64,000 nucleotides of DNA from JAIVGV01 sp036389335. GTDB lineage: Bacteria > Acidobacteriota > Blastocatellia > Pyrinomonadales > Pyrinomonadaceae. The translations under genes and the position numbers were made by a program. Positions 36,187 through 44,461 of the stretch are shown piece by piece. The notes beneath the pieces are model-generated. The model searched no databases. It was not told the origin of the DNA and was given only the letters and a program-made list of their open reading frames with translations. Each line of letters begins with the position of its first letter. The first letter of the stretch is position 1. Where the stretch lies: assembly GCA_036389335.1 (NCBI GenBank), contig DASVQC010000010.1, positions 5,431-69,430 on the forward strand, in the 5' to 3' direction.

Positions 36187-36402
36187 ATGGGCGAAAAATG
36201 GAAGACCTACCTTTTTGAGTATCAGCACGCCGGGGCAACTTGGAGCATGGAGGTTAAGGCCAGCTCCGAACAGGACGCGAAAGAGCGTCTTGCTAAGTTG
36301 CAGCGTGCCGATTACGTCGGCGTTCTTCAATTCAAGCTCCCCGTGGAGCTTGGCATCTTCGCCCGGCTGCTCTGCTGGTGGCAGAACAGGAGAGCCGCGT
36401 GA
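36187..36402 (+). CDS. Small hypothetical protein
   Basis: A 71-residue protein with GGAGG ideally spaced before the ATG. The N-terminal 45 residues (KWKTYLFEYQHAGATWSMEV and onward) look like a small alpha/beta fold with ASSEQDAKERLAKLQRADYV as the helix. The end (LPVELGIFARLLCWWQN) is hydrophobic and may contact a membrane. I do not recognise the family. Confidence 0.72.
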   Translation: MGEKWKTYLFEYQHAGATWSMEVKASSEQDAKERLAKLQRADYVGVLQFKLPVELGIFARLLCWWQNRRAA

Positions 36403-36410
36403 TTTGGTTG

Positions 36411-36439
36411 TGGACGTAAGGCGACTGATCTGCTATAAT
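36411..36439 (+). promoter_or_regulatory. Candidate sigma-70 promoter
   Basis: TGGACG (36411-36416), 17 bases, then a perfect TATAAT (36434-36439). The expected start near 36446 would give a leader of about 360 bases before the gene at 36809, or a small RNA. The stretch 36403-36808 otherwise holds the inverted repeat and second promoter listed separately and no gene. Confidence 0.45.
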
Positions 36440-36639
36440 CCTTTTCCCAGTAAGACTTAGCAAGTCAGCAGGGCTGTCATTCTGATCCAGCGACTCTCCA
36501 GTCCAAATCAGGGTGGCAGCCTTCGCCTTTGATTACACCTCACGCCCTATTACCCACAACGGATCATTCAGGCGTTCAGCGACTACACTTCTATACACGA
36601 TCTCGTAAATTAGATCAACCCTTAACGCGGAAATATTTT

Positions 36640-36658
36640 ATGACCGACAGTCATAACC
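36640..36658. promoter_or_regulatory. Inverted repeat upstream of the 309-residue protein gene
   Basis: TTATGAC (36640-36646), CGACA, GTCATAA (36652-36658): a perfect 7-bp inverted repeat with a 5-base spacer, about 75 bases upstream of the promoter candidate at 36733. It looks like a regulator binding site. Confidence 0.4.
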
Positions 36659-36732
36659 GCTGACCCGTTTACCTCTACTACAATGTTTATAAGGGGTTAA
36701 GCAGATCACTAACGGCGGGGTGAGAATAATCG

Positions 36733-36762
36733 TTGACGGGCGGTTATTTCCTGCTGTAGTAT
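36733..36762 (+). promoter_or_regulatory. Candidate promoter of the 309-residue protein gene
   Basis: TTGACG (36733-36738), an 18-base spacer, TAGTAT (36757-36762). It is about 45 bases before the ATG at 36809. Confidence 0.45.
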
Positions 36763-36808
36763 TCACCGTGCCGAGGATTCAGTCTGCTCTCTCTCTTGGA
36801 GGTGTTAA

Positions 36809-37738
36809 ATGGAGTCTAATGAAGTGACGAATCCGTCAAGTGATAATATGACGAGCCCAGCCGAAGCCACTACCAATCCGCCGACATTAGCTAAGGATGA
36901 GATGGCAGGGACTTCCGACGAAAGTTCCAGCGAGAACGGGGGAGAGGGGAAAGCCGCCTCAACTTCAAAGAGGAAGGTAGTGAGATTCAAGAAAGGCACT
37001 GTGCCCCCTGCCCTGTCATTAGAAGAAGTCGCTGACTTAATTAAAAGTTACTACGAAAATACAGGAGGCGAGCAGACCACCTATGACCCACTAGCCTCTC
37101 TCACTAACAATTCAAGTGGAAGCAGCGTGTTCTGGCGAAAGCTCTCTACCATTAAGAACTTCGGGCTGATTCAAGAAGAAAATAGGCAGTTGTCTATCAC
37201 CCCCTTGGGCGTCCGCGTGGCAGCTCCACACGATCCATCGGAGCGCATTGAAGCCCTCAAGCAAGCGTTCTTGAATATAGATATTTTTAAGACAGCCTAC
37301 GAGAGATATAAGGGAAAGAATCTGCCACTAGACGAGTTTCTAGTGAATGCCTTTTCAAGCAATGTTCCAAAGGAACTTGCCGCAGAGTGGGTAGAAAAAT
37401 TCAAATCTTCTGCAACCGCCGCGGGGCTGCTGGAAACTCGCAATGGGAAGGTTCATATGCGCGAGAGCGTGCTTATCCCTTCCCAAGAAAAAGAGAAAGA
37501 AAAACCAATCATAGAAGATCAAGGCGGACGTTCAGGACAAGGTGGACAAGCGCAGCAACTTCATAACCCGCCGCCGCCAGCGGACGTTATTCGCACTCCG
37601 ATTCCACTCGCACCGGGACGACTAGCTCACATTGAACTGCCTAACGACTGGAAGCCTAACGAACTCAAAAAGCTGTTGAAGCTTTTGGCACTAACATTTG
37701 GTGTCGATGATGATGAGCCGAGGATAGGAGTTGATTAG
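36809..37738 (+). CDS. Hypothetical protein with a possible winged-helix core
   Basis: A 309-residue protein, ATG preceded by GGAGG. Residues 1-60 are low-complexity Ser/Glu/Thr and end in a basic patch (KRKVVRFKKG). Residues about 68-150 (ALSLEEVADLIKSYYENTGG, then FWRKLSTIKNFGLIQEENRQ, then LSITPLGVRVAAP) have the helix-helix-helix-wing look of a winged helix that could report growth or DNA state. A second helical unit follows (LKQAFLNIDIFKTAYERYKG), and then a Gly/Gln-Pro-rich linker and a short C-terminal strand-helix (GRLAHIELPNDWKPNELKKL). It is AT-richer than core genes. It ends 12 bases before the tRNA-like gene. Function unknown. Confidence 0.8.
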   Translation: MESNEVTNPSSDNMTSPAEATTNPPTLAKDEMAGTSDESSSENGGEGKAASTSKRKVVRFKKGTVPPALSLEEVADLIKSYYENTGGEQTTYDPLASLTNNSSGSSVFWRKLSTIKNFGLIQEENRQLSITPLGVRVAAPHDPSERIEALKQAFLNIDIFKTAYERYKGKNLPLDEFLVNAFSSNVPKELAAEWVEKFKSSATAAGLLETRNGKVHMRESVLIPSQEKEKEKPIIEDQGGRSGQGGQAQQLHNPPPPADVIRTPIPLAPGRLAHIELPNDWKPNELKKLLKLLALTFGVDDDEPRIGVD

Positions 37739-37750
37739 GAAGAATGTTAC

Positions 37751-37844
37751 GGAGGGCGTCCCCTGTTCTGGTGAACTTAACGGGCTTCCGATCCCAAGGG
37801 CACGCTGCTGTCACAGCGTTGGGGTTCAATTCCCACGCCCTCCG
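37751..37844 (+). tRNA. Unusual tRNA-like gene with 9/3 acceptor/T-arm architecture (allo-tRNA-like)
   Basis: The 5' end GGAGGGCGT pairs perfectly with ACGCCCTCC at the 3' end, a 9-bp acceptor. The T arm is a 3-bp stem GGG/CCC around the standard loop TTCAATT (37824-37830), so acceptor plus T stem total 12 bp in a 9/3 split. A long variable arm is a perfect 6-bp hairpin (ACGCTG / CAGCGT around CTGTCA at 37802-37819). A D-arm-like hairpin is GTTC TGGT GAAC (37765-37776). The discriminator base is G and CCA is not encoded, both fitting serine-type tRNAs. The anticodon arm is not clean: the region 37782-37796 folds as GGG/CCC around an 8-base loop, so the anticodon (UCC or CCG) is not assigned. 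The 9/3 tRNA class is known from Acidobacteria. A degenerate tRNA cannot be excluded. Confidence 0.6.
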
Positions 37845-38118
37845 TATCCAACATTCTATATCACATCTCACGAAATTCTAAAATAACATAAGCGAGGGAC
37901 ATACGAAATGAGGCGGAAAATCCTTTAACGTCAATCAATTAACTCTTGATTTCACCGCTGAAAAAGAGTATCATTCCTGCAACCTCACAGACAAATTAAA
38001 CGGCCCAGTCGAGTGCGTCAACACCCAACTGAGCCTATACGACCACAGCGTGAGCGACCACGTTGCAGCCCGTACTTCATTGTGCTGCACCACGCTTGGA
38101 GAAAGCAAGAGGCGCACG

Positions 38119-39087
38119 ATGGAGACCGCACAGCGGAAGACCTACCCGCAGAATTGGACAGCCTACAACCTCGCGCAGACGACCGAAAAGGCGAAATTCC
38201 TAGAACTGCTTTTTGAACTCTGCGCCAACATCGAAGACCTACCGAAGAAGCCCGGTGCTGGTAGAACTAGACTGCCGCTCTCGGAGATGATCTTTTGCGT
38301 GGTCTTCAAAACCTATTCGACCGTCTCAGGCCGCCGCTTCATCTCCGATCTGAAAGAGGCGCAGCGTCGCGGCTTCATCTCGCAGACGCCGCACTTTAAT
38401 TCGATCTTCAATTACTTAGAACTTGAAGAGATGACGGACTGCCTACAGCGTCTCATCATCGAATCATCCCTACCGTTGAAAGAGATAGAATCGCAGTTCG
38501 CGGTTGACTCTTCCGGCTTCCGCACGAAGGGACATACCACGTGGTTCAATACGAAGTACGGCACTCACGTTGATAAGGGCGTGTGGCTCAAAGCGCACGT
38601 GATGTGCGGCACGCTCACGAACATCATTACCGCCGTCGAAGTGACGGATCGCAAGCCGCACGACAGCCGATATTTTATGCCGCTCGTTGATCGGACTGAG
38701 AAGACTGGTTTCGGGATGAAGGAAATCTCAGCCGACAAGGGATATGACAGCTTCAACCTCAGACGCTTTACGTTACTCAAAGGCGCGATCCCTTACATCC
38801 CGTTCCGCACGCTGAATAAAGAGAAAGGCAAAGGCGAGTTGTGGAAGCGTATGTATCACTTCTACAGCTACCAGCGCGAAGAGTTCAACGCGCATTATCA
38901 TCGGCGCAGCAACGTCGAATCTGTTTTCTCAATGATGAAGGCGAAGTTCGGGGAGAAGCTGAGAAGCAAAACCGAAGTGGCGCAAGAGAATGAGTTGCTA
39001 TGCAAGGTGCTGGCACACAATCTTTGTTGCGTCGTACAATCAATGTATGAACTCGGTATCGAAGCGAATTTCGGAATAGAAGTCTGA
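38119..39087 (+). CDS. DDE transposase (IS4/IS5-type)
   Basis: A 322-residue transposase. ATG at 38119 has AGAGG seven bases upstream; an upstream in-frame ATG at 38050 would add 23 residues of unrelated type. The DDE triad is in SQFAVDSSGFRTKG (first Asp), MKEISADKGYDSFN (second Asp) and HRRSNVESVFSMMKAKFGEK (Glu, with the Y-x(2)R-x(3)E-x(6)K signature variant). It appears intact. I searched both flanks by eye and found no clear terminal inverted repeats, so the element's borders are undefined. The gene lies between the tRNA-like gene and the right-hand repeat of the island. Confidence 0.88.
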   Translation: METAQRKTYPQNWTAYNLAQTTEKAKFLELLFELCANIEDLPKKPGAGRTRLPLSEMIFCVVFKTYSTVSGRRFISDLKEAQRRGFISQTPHFNSIFNYLELEEMTDCLQRLIIESSLPLKEIESQFAVDSSGFRTKGHTTWFNTKYGTHVDKGVWLKAHVMCGTLTNIITAVEVTDRKPHDSRYFMPLVDRTEKTGFGMKEISADKGYDSFNLRRFTLLKGAIPYIPFRTLNKEKGKGELWKRMYHFYSYQREEFNAHYHRRSNVESVFSMMKAKFGEKLRSKTEVAQENELLCKVLAHNLCCVVQSMYELGIEANFGIEV

Positions 39088-39097
39088 GCGTGCGGCG

Positions 39098-39349
39098 GTG
39101 AAAGCTATAATCGTTCTAGCAATCCTGTTGGGTTTGCTCTCACTTCCGGCATGGGGCTGGTGGCTGGTCTTCAACAAGCCTGCCCGCTTAAGACTCCTGA
39201 GACGCCGTCCATTTTGGAAACCACTCCTGCCGGAAAGCGAAGCCTCGGAAGAGTCGCGCGCCTCAATCGAAGCGTGGGTAGGGGTCGTCATAGCAACGCT
39301 CGTTTCTATCCTCGGCTTGTACTTAGTCTTTTCGGAGTGGCGAGGCTAA
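39098..39349 (+). CDS. Small two-helix membrane protein
   Basis: An 83-residue protein starting with GTG only 11 bases after the transposase stop. Two hydrophobic helices are clear: residues about 3-25 (IIVLAILLGLLSLPAWGWWL) and about 59-78 (AWVGVVIATLVSILGLYLVF), joined by an Arg-rich loop (LRLLRRRPF). No good ribosome site is visible. The gene's end overlaps the first word of the repeat at 39348. Function unknown; a passenger of the transposase unit is possible. Confidence 0.5.
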   Translation: MKAIIVLAILLGLLSLPAWGWWLVFNKPARLRLLRRRPFWKPLLPESEASEESRASIEAWVGVVIATLVSILGLYLVFSEWRG

Positions 39350-39427
39350 TTTTTGTGCAGGAATCGCAGTTGCACAAAAATCGACCTTATAACCCCTATT
39401 TTTGTGCAAAGCCCTTTCAGAACATAA
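39348..39427. repeat. Interspersed repeat at the right edge of the island
   Basis: ATTTTTGTGC at 39349-39358, TTGCACAAAAAT at 39370-39381 and TTTTTGTGCAAAGCC followed by CTTTCAGAACA at 39399-39424. This last stretch is identical over 26 bases to the left-edge copy at 24262, but the second half of the hairpin is missing here. GC-rich core sequence resumes just after. Confidence 0.8.
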
Positions 39428-39533
39428 GATTCCTTATCAGACTCGGTTGCATTTATTAGCTATGGTCAGTTCTGTCATACCCTTCGCTACTACCCCCGCC
39501 GTCGTCAGTGCCTTCCGCTTGCGCGAACAAGAT

Positions 39534-39580
39534 ATCGTGACGGCGACGGCGACGCGGGCCGCGGCGTCACGATGTTTTTT
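39534..39580 (+). terminator. Terminator-like hairpin before the M28 peptidase gene
   Basis: ATCGTGACG (39534-39542) pairs with CGTCACGAT (39565-39573); the GC-rich loop can pair internally, and a run of six T follows after one G. It would shield the peptidase gene from transcription entering from the island. Confidence 0.5.
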
Positions 39581-39606
39581 ATGTCTCGTGCCGTAGCCGC
39601 TCACTG

Positions 39607-39612
39607 TATAAT
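39607..39612 (+). promoter_or_regulatory. TATAAT -10 element of the M28 peptidase gene
   Basis: A perfect TATAAT preceded by TG, about 100 bases before the ATG. A good -35 is not apparent at the right distance. Confidence 0.4.
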
Positions 39613-39712
39613 CCGCCCCCCGGCTCGTTGCGCCTCGCGCCCGCCGGCAGCCCCTTACGCCACGACCAAGCCACAAACGGCCATCGGCCTACAGATAAGC
39701 GGGGACGCGCGG

Positions 39713-42067
39713 ATGAAGAAAACTCACTCGCCCGAAAGTGCTCGTTCGGTAGCGACGTTCGACGGGCTCGCGAGCAATTACGTGCTGAGCATCGTCGCCG
39801 CGCTCATGCTCCTCGCCGCCCTGTCGATTTACCTGCAAGCCCCGCCCGCGCCGCTGCCGGACGGCGCGCCGACCGAAAGCTTCTCGGCGGGGCGCGCCCT
39901 GAATCACCTGCGCGGCGTCGCGCGCGCGCCCCACCCGTTGGGCACAGCCGCTCACGACGCGCTGCGCGATTACATCGTCGGCCAGTTAAACACCCTCGGA
40001 CTTAACCCTGAGCTGCAAACCGCCACGGGTATCAACGCGGAGCGGGGCAGCCCCTACCAAGTCGGGAACGTGCAGAACATCCTCGGACGTATCCCCGGCA
40101 CGAGCAGCGGGCGGGCGGTTCTGCTCGTCGCGCACTACGACTCGGTGGCGAACAGCCCCGGCGCGAGCGACGACGGATCGGGGGTGGCCTCCCTGCTCGA
40201 AACCGCGCGCGCCTTGAAGGCCGCGCCGCCCCTGAAGAACGACGTGCTCTTCCTCTTCACCGACGGCGAAGAGGGCGGGCTGCTCGGCGCGGAGGCTTTC
40301 GCCGCCGAGCACCCGGCGGCGAAGGGCGCGGGCGTGGTTCTCAATTTTGAGGCGCGGGGCAGCGGCGGGCCGGTCGTCATGTTCGAGGCGAGCGACAGGA
40401 ACGGGTGGCTCGTCGGCGAGTTCGCCGCCGCCGCCCCGCACCCGGTCGCCAATTCGCTCAGCTACGAAATCTACAAGCGGCTGCCGAACGACACCGACTT
40501 GACGGTCTTCAAGAGGGCGGGATTACAGGGGCTCAATTTCGCCTACATCGATCACATCAGTCGTTACCACACGGCGGCTGACAGCGTCGAGAACATCGAC
40601 CCGCGCAGCCTTCAGGCTCAGGGCGATTCGGCCCTCGCCCTCGCGCGCCACTTCGGCGCGCTGGGCGCGGCCCCGCAAGCGACCGCCAACGCCGTCTACT
40701 TCAACCTCATCGGCCCCGTCCTCGTGCGCTACCCGCAGTGGCTCGCCGCGCCGCTGGCGGCGCTGGCCGCGCTGCTTTTCGTGTGGGCGGCGGCGCGCGG
40801 TTTTAAGCGCGGGCAGTTGAGGATAAGGGGCGTCTTGTTCGGCTTCGTCGCGCTGCTGCTGTGCGGTATCGCCGCGGCGGTGATCGTGACCCTTGCGTGG
40901 GTGGCCGTCAAAACGCTCCACAGGGATTACGATTTCGTCCCTTGGGGCGACGTGTACAACGGGCGTCTCTACGCCCTCGCGTTCGTCTTCCTCGCCACCG
41001 CGATCACGTCGGCCATGTACAACTGGTTCCGGCGCAAGACGGACGCTTTCAACCTGATGGTCGGCGCACTCGCATGGTGGCTGCTGCCCGCGATCCTGAC
41101 GAGCCTCGCCGTGCCCGGCGCGAGCTACCTTTTCACGTGGCCGCTCCTGTTCGCGCTGCTCGCGCTGCTCTCCCTCCCGGCGGCTGAAGGGGCCGGGCGC
41201 GCGCGGCGACTGCTCCTGCTCGCGCTCTACGCCCTGCCCGGCGTAATTCTGCTGGCCCCGGTCATCCGGCAGATGTTCGCGGCGCTGCCGCTCGCCGCCT
41301 CGGGGGTGATCGTCCTTCTGGAAATTCTGCTGCTCGCGCTCCTGCTGCCGCACCTCGACCTGCTCGCGAGGCGGGGCCGGTGGCGGCTTCCCGGCGCGTG
41401 CGCGTTCGTCGCGCTCGCGCTGATCCTGACGGGCCTGCTCACCGCCGGCTACGACCGCCTGCACCCCAAGTCCGACAACCTTTTCTACGTCCTCGACGCC
41501 GACGCGGGGACGGCCCTGTGGGCCAGCGCCGACAGGAGGCCCGACGAGTGGACGGCGCAGTTCTTCGGCAACGGGGCCGAGAAGGACACGCTCGCAAACA
41601 TCTTCCCGCTCTTCAACCGCACCTTCATGAAGGGCGCGGCGGCCCCGTCCGCGCTGGCCGCGCCGCAGGTGGCCCTGCTCGACGAACGGACCGAGCAGGG
41701 CGTCCGCACCCTGCGGCTGCACGTCACTTCGCCGCGCGGCGGCTCCGTCGTCTCCGTCTACGCGGACGCGGGCGGCAAGGTCTCGGCTGCGTCAATCGAC
41801 GGCAAGAGGATCGAGCCGCCGAGTGACAAGGGGCGCGACCGGGACAAAACGCCGTGGGCGCTGACCTATTACGGCTTCCCCGCGCGGGGCGTAGACCTGA
41901 CGCTCAGCGTCGAGGCGTCCCGGCCCTTGAAGCTGCGTGTGGACGATCGCACCTACGGCCTGCCGCAGTTGGACGGGCGGCCCGTCGGCCCGCGGCCCGA
42001 CTACATCATCCCCTCGCCCTCGCCCTACAGCGACGTGACGCTCGTGAGCAAGTCCTACACCTTCTAG
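39713..42067 (+). CDS. M28-family metallopeptidase with membrane C-half
   Basis: A 784-residue membrane peptidase. ATG 39713 gives a cytoplasmic start and a first membrane helix (YVLSIVAALMLLAALSIYL, about residues 23-41). The M28 domain (about 60-320) shows the zinc ligands: His-Asp in VLLVAHYDSVANSPGASDDG and Glu in FLFTDGEEGGLLGAEAF, followed by VLNFEARGSGGP. About eight hydrophobic segments follow between residues 335 and 590, and the last 190 residues form an extracytoplasmic beta domain. This resembles the Fxna/ER-type or vacuolar membrane aminopeptidase arrangement found in several bacteria. It lies alone between the island and the NRPS locus, and is terminated by a hairpin convergent with the FkbH gene. 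Confidence 0.92.
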   Translation: MKKTHSPESARSVATFDGLASNYVLSIVAALMLLAALSIYLQAPPAPLPDGAPTESFSAGRALNHLRGVARAPHPLGTAAHDALRDYIVGQLNTLGLNPELQTATGINAERGSPYQVGNVQNILGRIPGTSSGRAVLLVAHYDSVANSPGASDDGSGVASLLETARALKAAPPLKNDVLFLFTDGEEGGLLGAEAFAAEHPAAKGAGVVLNFEARGSGGPVVMFEASDRNGWLVGEFAAAAPHPVANSLSYEIYKRLPNDTDLTVFKRAGLQGLNFAYIDHISRYHTAADSVENIDPRSLQAQGDSALALARHFGALGAAPQATANAVYFNLIGPVLVRYPQWLAAPLAALAALLFVWAAARGFKRGQLRIRGVLFGFVALLLCGIAAAVIVTLAWVAVKTLHRDYDFVPWGDVYNGRLYALAFVFLATAITSAMYNWFRRKTDAFNLMVGALAWWLLPAILTSLAVPGASYLFTWPLLFALLALLSLPAAEGAGRARRLLLLALYALPGVILLAPVIRQMFAALPLAASGVIVLLEILLLALLLPHLDLLARRGRWRLPGACAFVALALILTGLLTAGYDRLHPKSDNLFYVLDADAGTALWASADRRPDEWTAQFFGNGAEKDTLANIFPLFNRTFMKGAAAPSALAAPQVALLDERTEQGVRTLRLHVTSPRGGSVVSVYADAGGKVSAASIDGKRIEPPSDKGRDRDKTPWALTYYGFPARGVDLTLSVEASRPLKLRVDDRTYGLPQLDGRPVGPRPDYIIPSPSPYSDVTLVSKSYTF

Positions 42068-42105
42068 GATCGGCGCGACCCCTGCGTGGGCCGACGCGAA
42101 TCGGT

Positions 42106-42138
42106 GAGAGGCCGCGCGTTTCTAACGCGCGGCCTCTC
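42106..42138. terminator. Bidirectional terminator hairpin
   Basis: A perfect 15-bp stem: GAGAGGCCGCGCGTT (42106-42120), loop TCT, and its complement (42124-42138). It lies between the convergent stops at 42067 and 42174 and closes the biosynthetic transcript. Confidence 0.85.
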
Positions 42139-42173
42139 TCGCCGTGCGATTCGGGCAGCGGCAGACGCGCCGC

Positions 42174-43259
42174 TCACAGGGTTCCGGGCTCGACCCTGAA
42201 GTCGATGTAGTCGGGGAAGGACTGGACGCGCGTGAGGTCGTTTTCGAGGACGGAGAGCTGGCCCCGACGCTCGATCTCCCTGAAGCCGGCGAGCTTGTAG
42301 CTGACGTACATCATGCGGTTTTTGCCCGTGGCGATGAACTCGGCGAGCAGCCGCACCTCGCGCTCCAGCGCGCGCCGCATCACGTAGTTGAGGATCAGCG
42401 TCCCCACGCCGCGCGACATGACGCGGCAGGACATCAACAGCAGCTTGAGCGTCCACGCGCCCGGATCGACTTCGAGCAGGGCCAGCCCGATCTTGCCGTA
42501 GCTCCCGTACTTGTCCTCAAGGCCCGCCACGAGCAGCCTGTGGCGCGGCGACTGCCGGATGCGATCCAGCTCCTCGTAGGAGTAGGTGACGCCGGTGCTG
42601 TTCAACTGGTTGGTGCGCAGCGTCAGCTCCTCGGCCCGCTGGAGATCGTCGCGGCCCGCGGGCGAGAGCGTGAAGACCATTTTGAGCGTCGCCAGAAACT
42701 CCTCCTTCGGGCCGACGAACTCCTCCTCCTCCCGCCGCCGCTCGATGTCGCTGACGTACATCAGCCTCCTCATCCGCGAGTCCGCCGTGACGAAGCGCGG
42801 GTTCATCTCCGGCATCGCGAGCAGCCCGCCCAAATCTCTGCCGTCGAGGCAGAGCAGCTCGGGCAGGGAGAACTTCACCTCCTCAAGCTCGAACGGCTGA
42901 TCGTCGAGGAAGGCCACGGCGTCCGCGCCGATGTTGACGGATTCGACGATGGTTCGGATCGAGGCCGCCTTCGAGTTCCAGTTGATCTGCGGGTAGATGA
43001 AATACTCCGCGAGGCCGAAGCGGCGCAGCTCGGCCATCGCCGCCTCGTGATCGTTCTTGCTGGCGATAGACTGCAAGATTCCCCGCCCGTCGAGCGTGCG
43101 GACGATCTCGGCCACGCCGGGCCGCGGGCGCACGCGGTCGCCCTCGAGCAGCGTGCCCTCCCAGAGCGTGTTGTCCAAGTCCCAGACGACACACTTGATC
43201 GAGCCGCGCCGGTCGCCGTCACCCCGGCCCGCGCCGCCTGTCGTTAGCCGTGACTCCAT
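42174..43259 (-). CDS. fkbH: FkbH-like HAD-family glyceryl-ACP synthase
   Basis: A 361-residue enzyme of the HAD-IIIC/FkbH family. The family takes the three-carbon unit of 1,3-bisphosphoglycerate, removes phosphate and loads glycerate on a stand-alone ACP, the first step to hydroxy- or methoxymalonyl-ACP. The HAD loop is VVWDLDNTLWEG (residues about 24-35), with the nucleophile Asp and second Asp; SKNDHEAA and FLDDQPFELEEV are the later HAD motifs. The C-terminal half is GNAT-like (GVGTLILNYVMRRALEREVR), as in FkbH. It is the last gene of the biosynthetic transcript and follows the acyl-CoA dehydrogenase gene by 30 bases. Confidence 0.92.
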   Translation of the reverse strand: MESRLTTGGAGRGDGDRRGSIKCVVWDLDNTLWEGTLLEGDRVRPRPGVAEIVRTLDGRGILQSIASKNDHEAAMAELRRFGLAEYFIYPQINWNSKAASIRTIVESVNIGADAVAFLDDQPFELEEVKFSLPELLCLDGRDLGGLLAMPEMNPRFVTADSRMRRLMYVSDIERRREEEEFVGPKEEFLATLKMVFTLSPAGRDDLQRAEELTLRTNQLNSTGVTYSYEELDRIRQSPRHRLLVAGLEDKYGSYGKIGLALLEVDPGAWTLKLLLMSCRVMSRGVGTLILNYVMRRALEREVRLLAEFIATGKNRMMYVSYKLAGFREIERRGQLSVLENDLTRVQSFPDYIDFRVEPGTL

Positions 43260-43289
43260 AATCTCGATCCGGCCCCCGCCCTCCGCGCC

Positions 43290-44429
43290 TCAGGGCGTGA
43301 ACTCCCGGTAGCTGTTCTGCGCGATGTTGATCTCCTGAAGCTGCGTGCTGCCTTCGATGATCTCCATGATGCGCGCGTCGCGCAGGAACCTCTGGACGGG
43401 GTAGTCGCCGCTGCACCCGTTCGCGCCGTGGAGCTGCACGGCGTCGTCGGCCACCCTCGTCGCCATCGTCGAGGCGAAATACTTGGCGATGGAGGTCTCC
43501 AAAAACGACGACGGGTCGCCCGCGTCTTTCAAGTACCCGGCGTGACAGCACAGCAGCCGGGCCGCCTTGATGTCCGTGATCATGCGGGTCATCATCCGCC
43601 GGACGAGCTGGTGCTCGCTGAGCGGCGCGCCGAACTGCTCGCGCTCGCTCGTGTAGCGCACGCAGGCTTCGAGGCACGCCTGCGCGATGCCGACGCAGCC
43701 CCACGCCACGCTGTACCTGCCGTAGTCCAACGCCGAAGCGGCCACGTGCGAGATGCCGAAGCCGGGCCTGCCGACCATGTTCTCGCGCGGCACGCGGCAG
43801 CCCTCAAGCTCGATCTCGGCCAGCATCGAGGCCCTGACGCCGAGCATCCCCGAGATCGGCTCGACCGAGAGGCCGGGCCGATCCCGCTCGACGAGGAAGG
43901 CGGCGGGCTGCGGCCCGCAGCGCGCGAAGACGAGGAAGAGGTCTGCCACCTGCCCGAACGTGATCCACTTCTTGCGCCCGCCGAGGAGGTAGTCGCCGCC
44001 CTCGGCTGCCGCGCTCGTGCTGATGCTCTTGGCGTCGCTCCCGGCGTGGGGCTCGGTCAGCGCGAAGGCGGCGATGGTCTCGCCCGCGGCGAGCTTCGGC
44101 AGCCAGTGTTCCCTCTGCGCGCGGCTGCCCCACTTGAGCAGGGCGCGCGCCGCCATCGTGTGCACGGTCAGCAGGCTGCGCAGCGACGAGCACCCGCGAC
44201 CCAACTCCTCGTTGAGCAGGCCGAACGTGATCATGTCCATCCCGGCCCCGCCGTACTCGGCGGGCAGCAGCGCGCCGAGGTAGCCGGCGCGGGCCGTCTT
44301 CTCGATCAGGGAGCGCGGGAACGACTGCTCGCGGTCGAAGCGGTCGGCGTGGGGCGCGACCTCCGCGTCCGCGAAGGCCCTGAAGGCGGCGCGCGCCTCC
44401 CTCTGCCGTTCGGTGAACTCGATCTTCAA
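43290..44429 (-). CDS. FkbI-like acyl-CoA/acyl-ACP dehydrogenase
   Basis: A 379-residue flavin-dependent dehydrogenase. In this cassette it oxidises the ACP-bound three-carbon unit on the way to hydroxymalonyl-ACP. Family marks are GYLGALLPAEYGGAGMDMIT, AFALTEPHAGSDAKSIST (FAD/substrate contact), KKWITFGQVADLFLVFARC, and the C-terminal catalytic-base region ARIMEIIEGSTQLQEINIAQ with its Glu. It lies 30 bases upstream of fkbH and 32 bases downstream of the ACP gene in one transcript. Length matches the family (about 380). Confidence 0.91.
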   Translation of the reverse strand: MKIEFTERQREARAAFRAFADAEVAPHADRFDREQSFPRSLIEKTARAGYLGALLPAEYGGAGMDMITFGLLNEELGRGCSSLRSLLTVHTMAARALLKWGSRAQREHWLPKLAAGETIAAFALTEPHAGSDAKSISTSAAAEGGDYLLGGRKKWITFGQVADLFLVFARCGPQPAAFLVERDRPGLSVEPISGMLGVRASMLAEIELEGCRVPRENMVGRPGFGISHVAASALDYGRYSVAWGCVGIAQACLEACVRYTSEREQFGAPLSEHQLVRRMMTRMITDIKAARLLCCHAGYLKDAGDPSSFLETSIAKYFASTMATRVADDAVQLHGANGCSGDYPVQRFLRDARIMEIIEGSTQLQEINIAQNSYREFTP

Positions 44430-44461
44430 CGTCTTATGACCCCGCGCCCCGCCCTCCCCGG

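Noticed and set aside
37802..37832. Reading the tRNA-like gene as a tRNA-Asp with anticodon GTC in loop CTGTCAC
   Set aside because: With a 7-base loop the anticodon stem would have mismatches and 50 bases would remain for the D arm; a 6-bp variable arm within a 9/3 tRNA explains the bases better.
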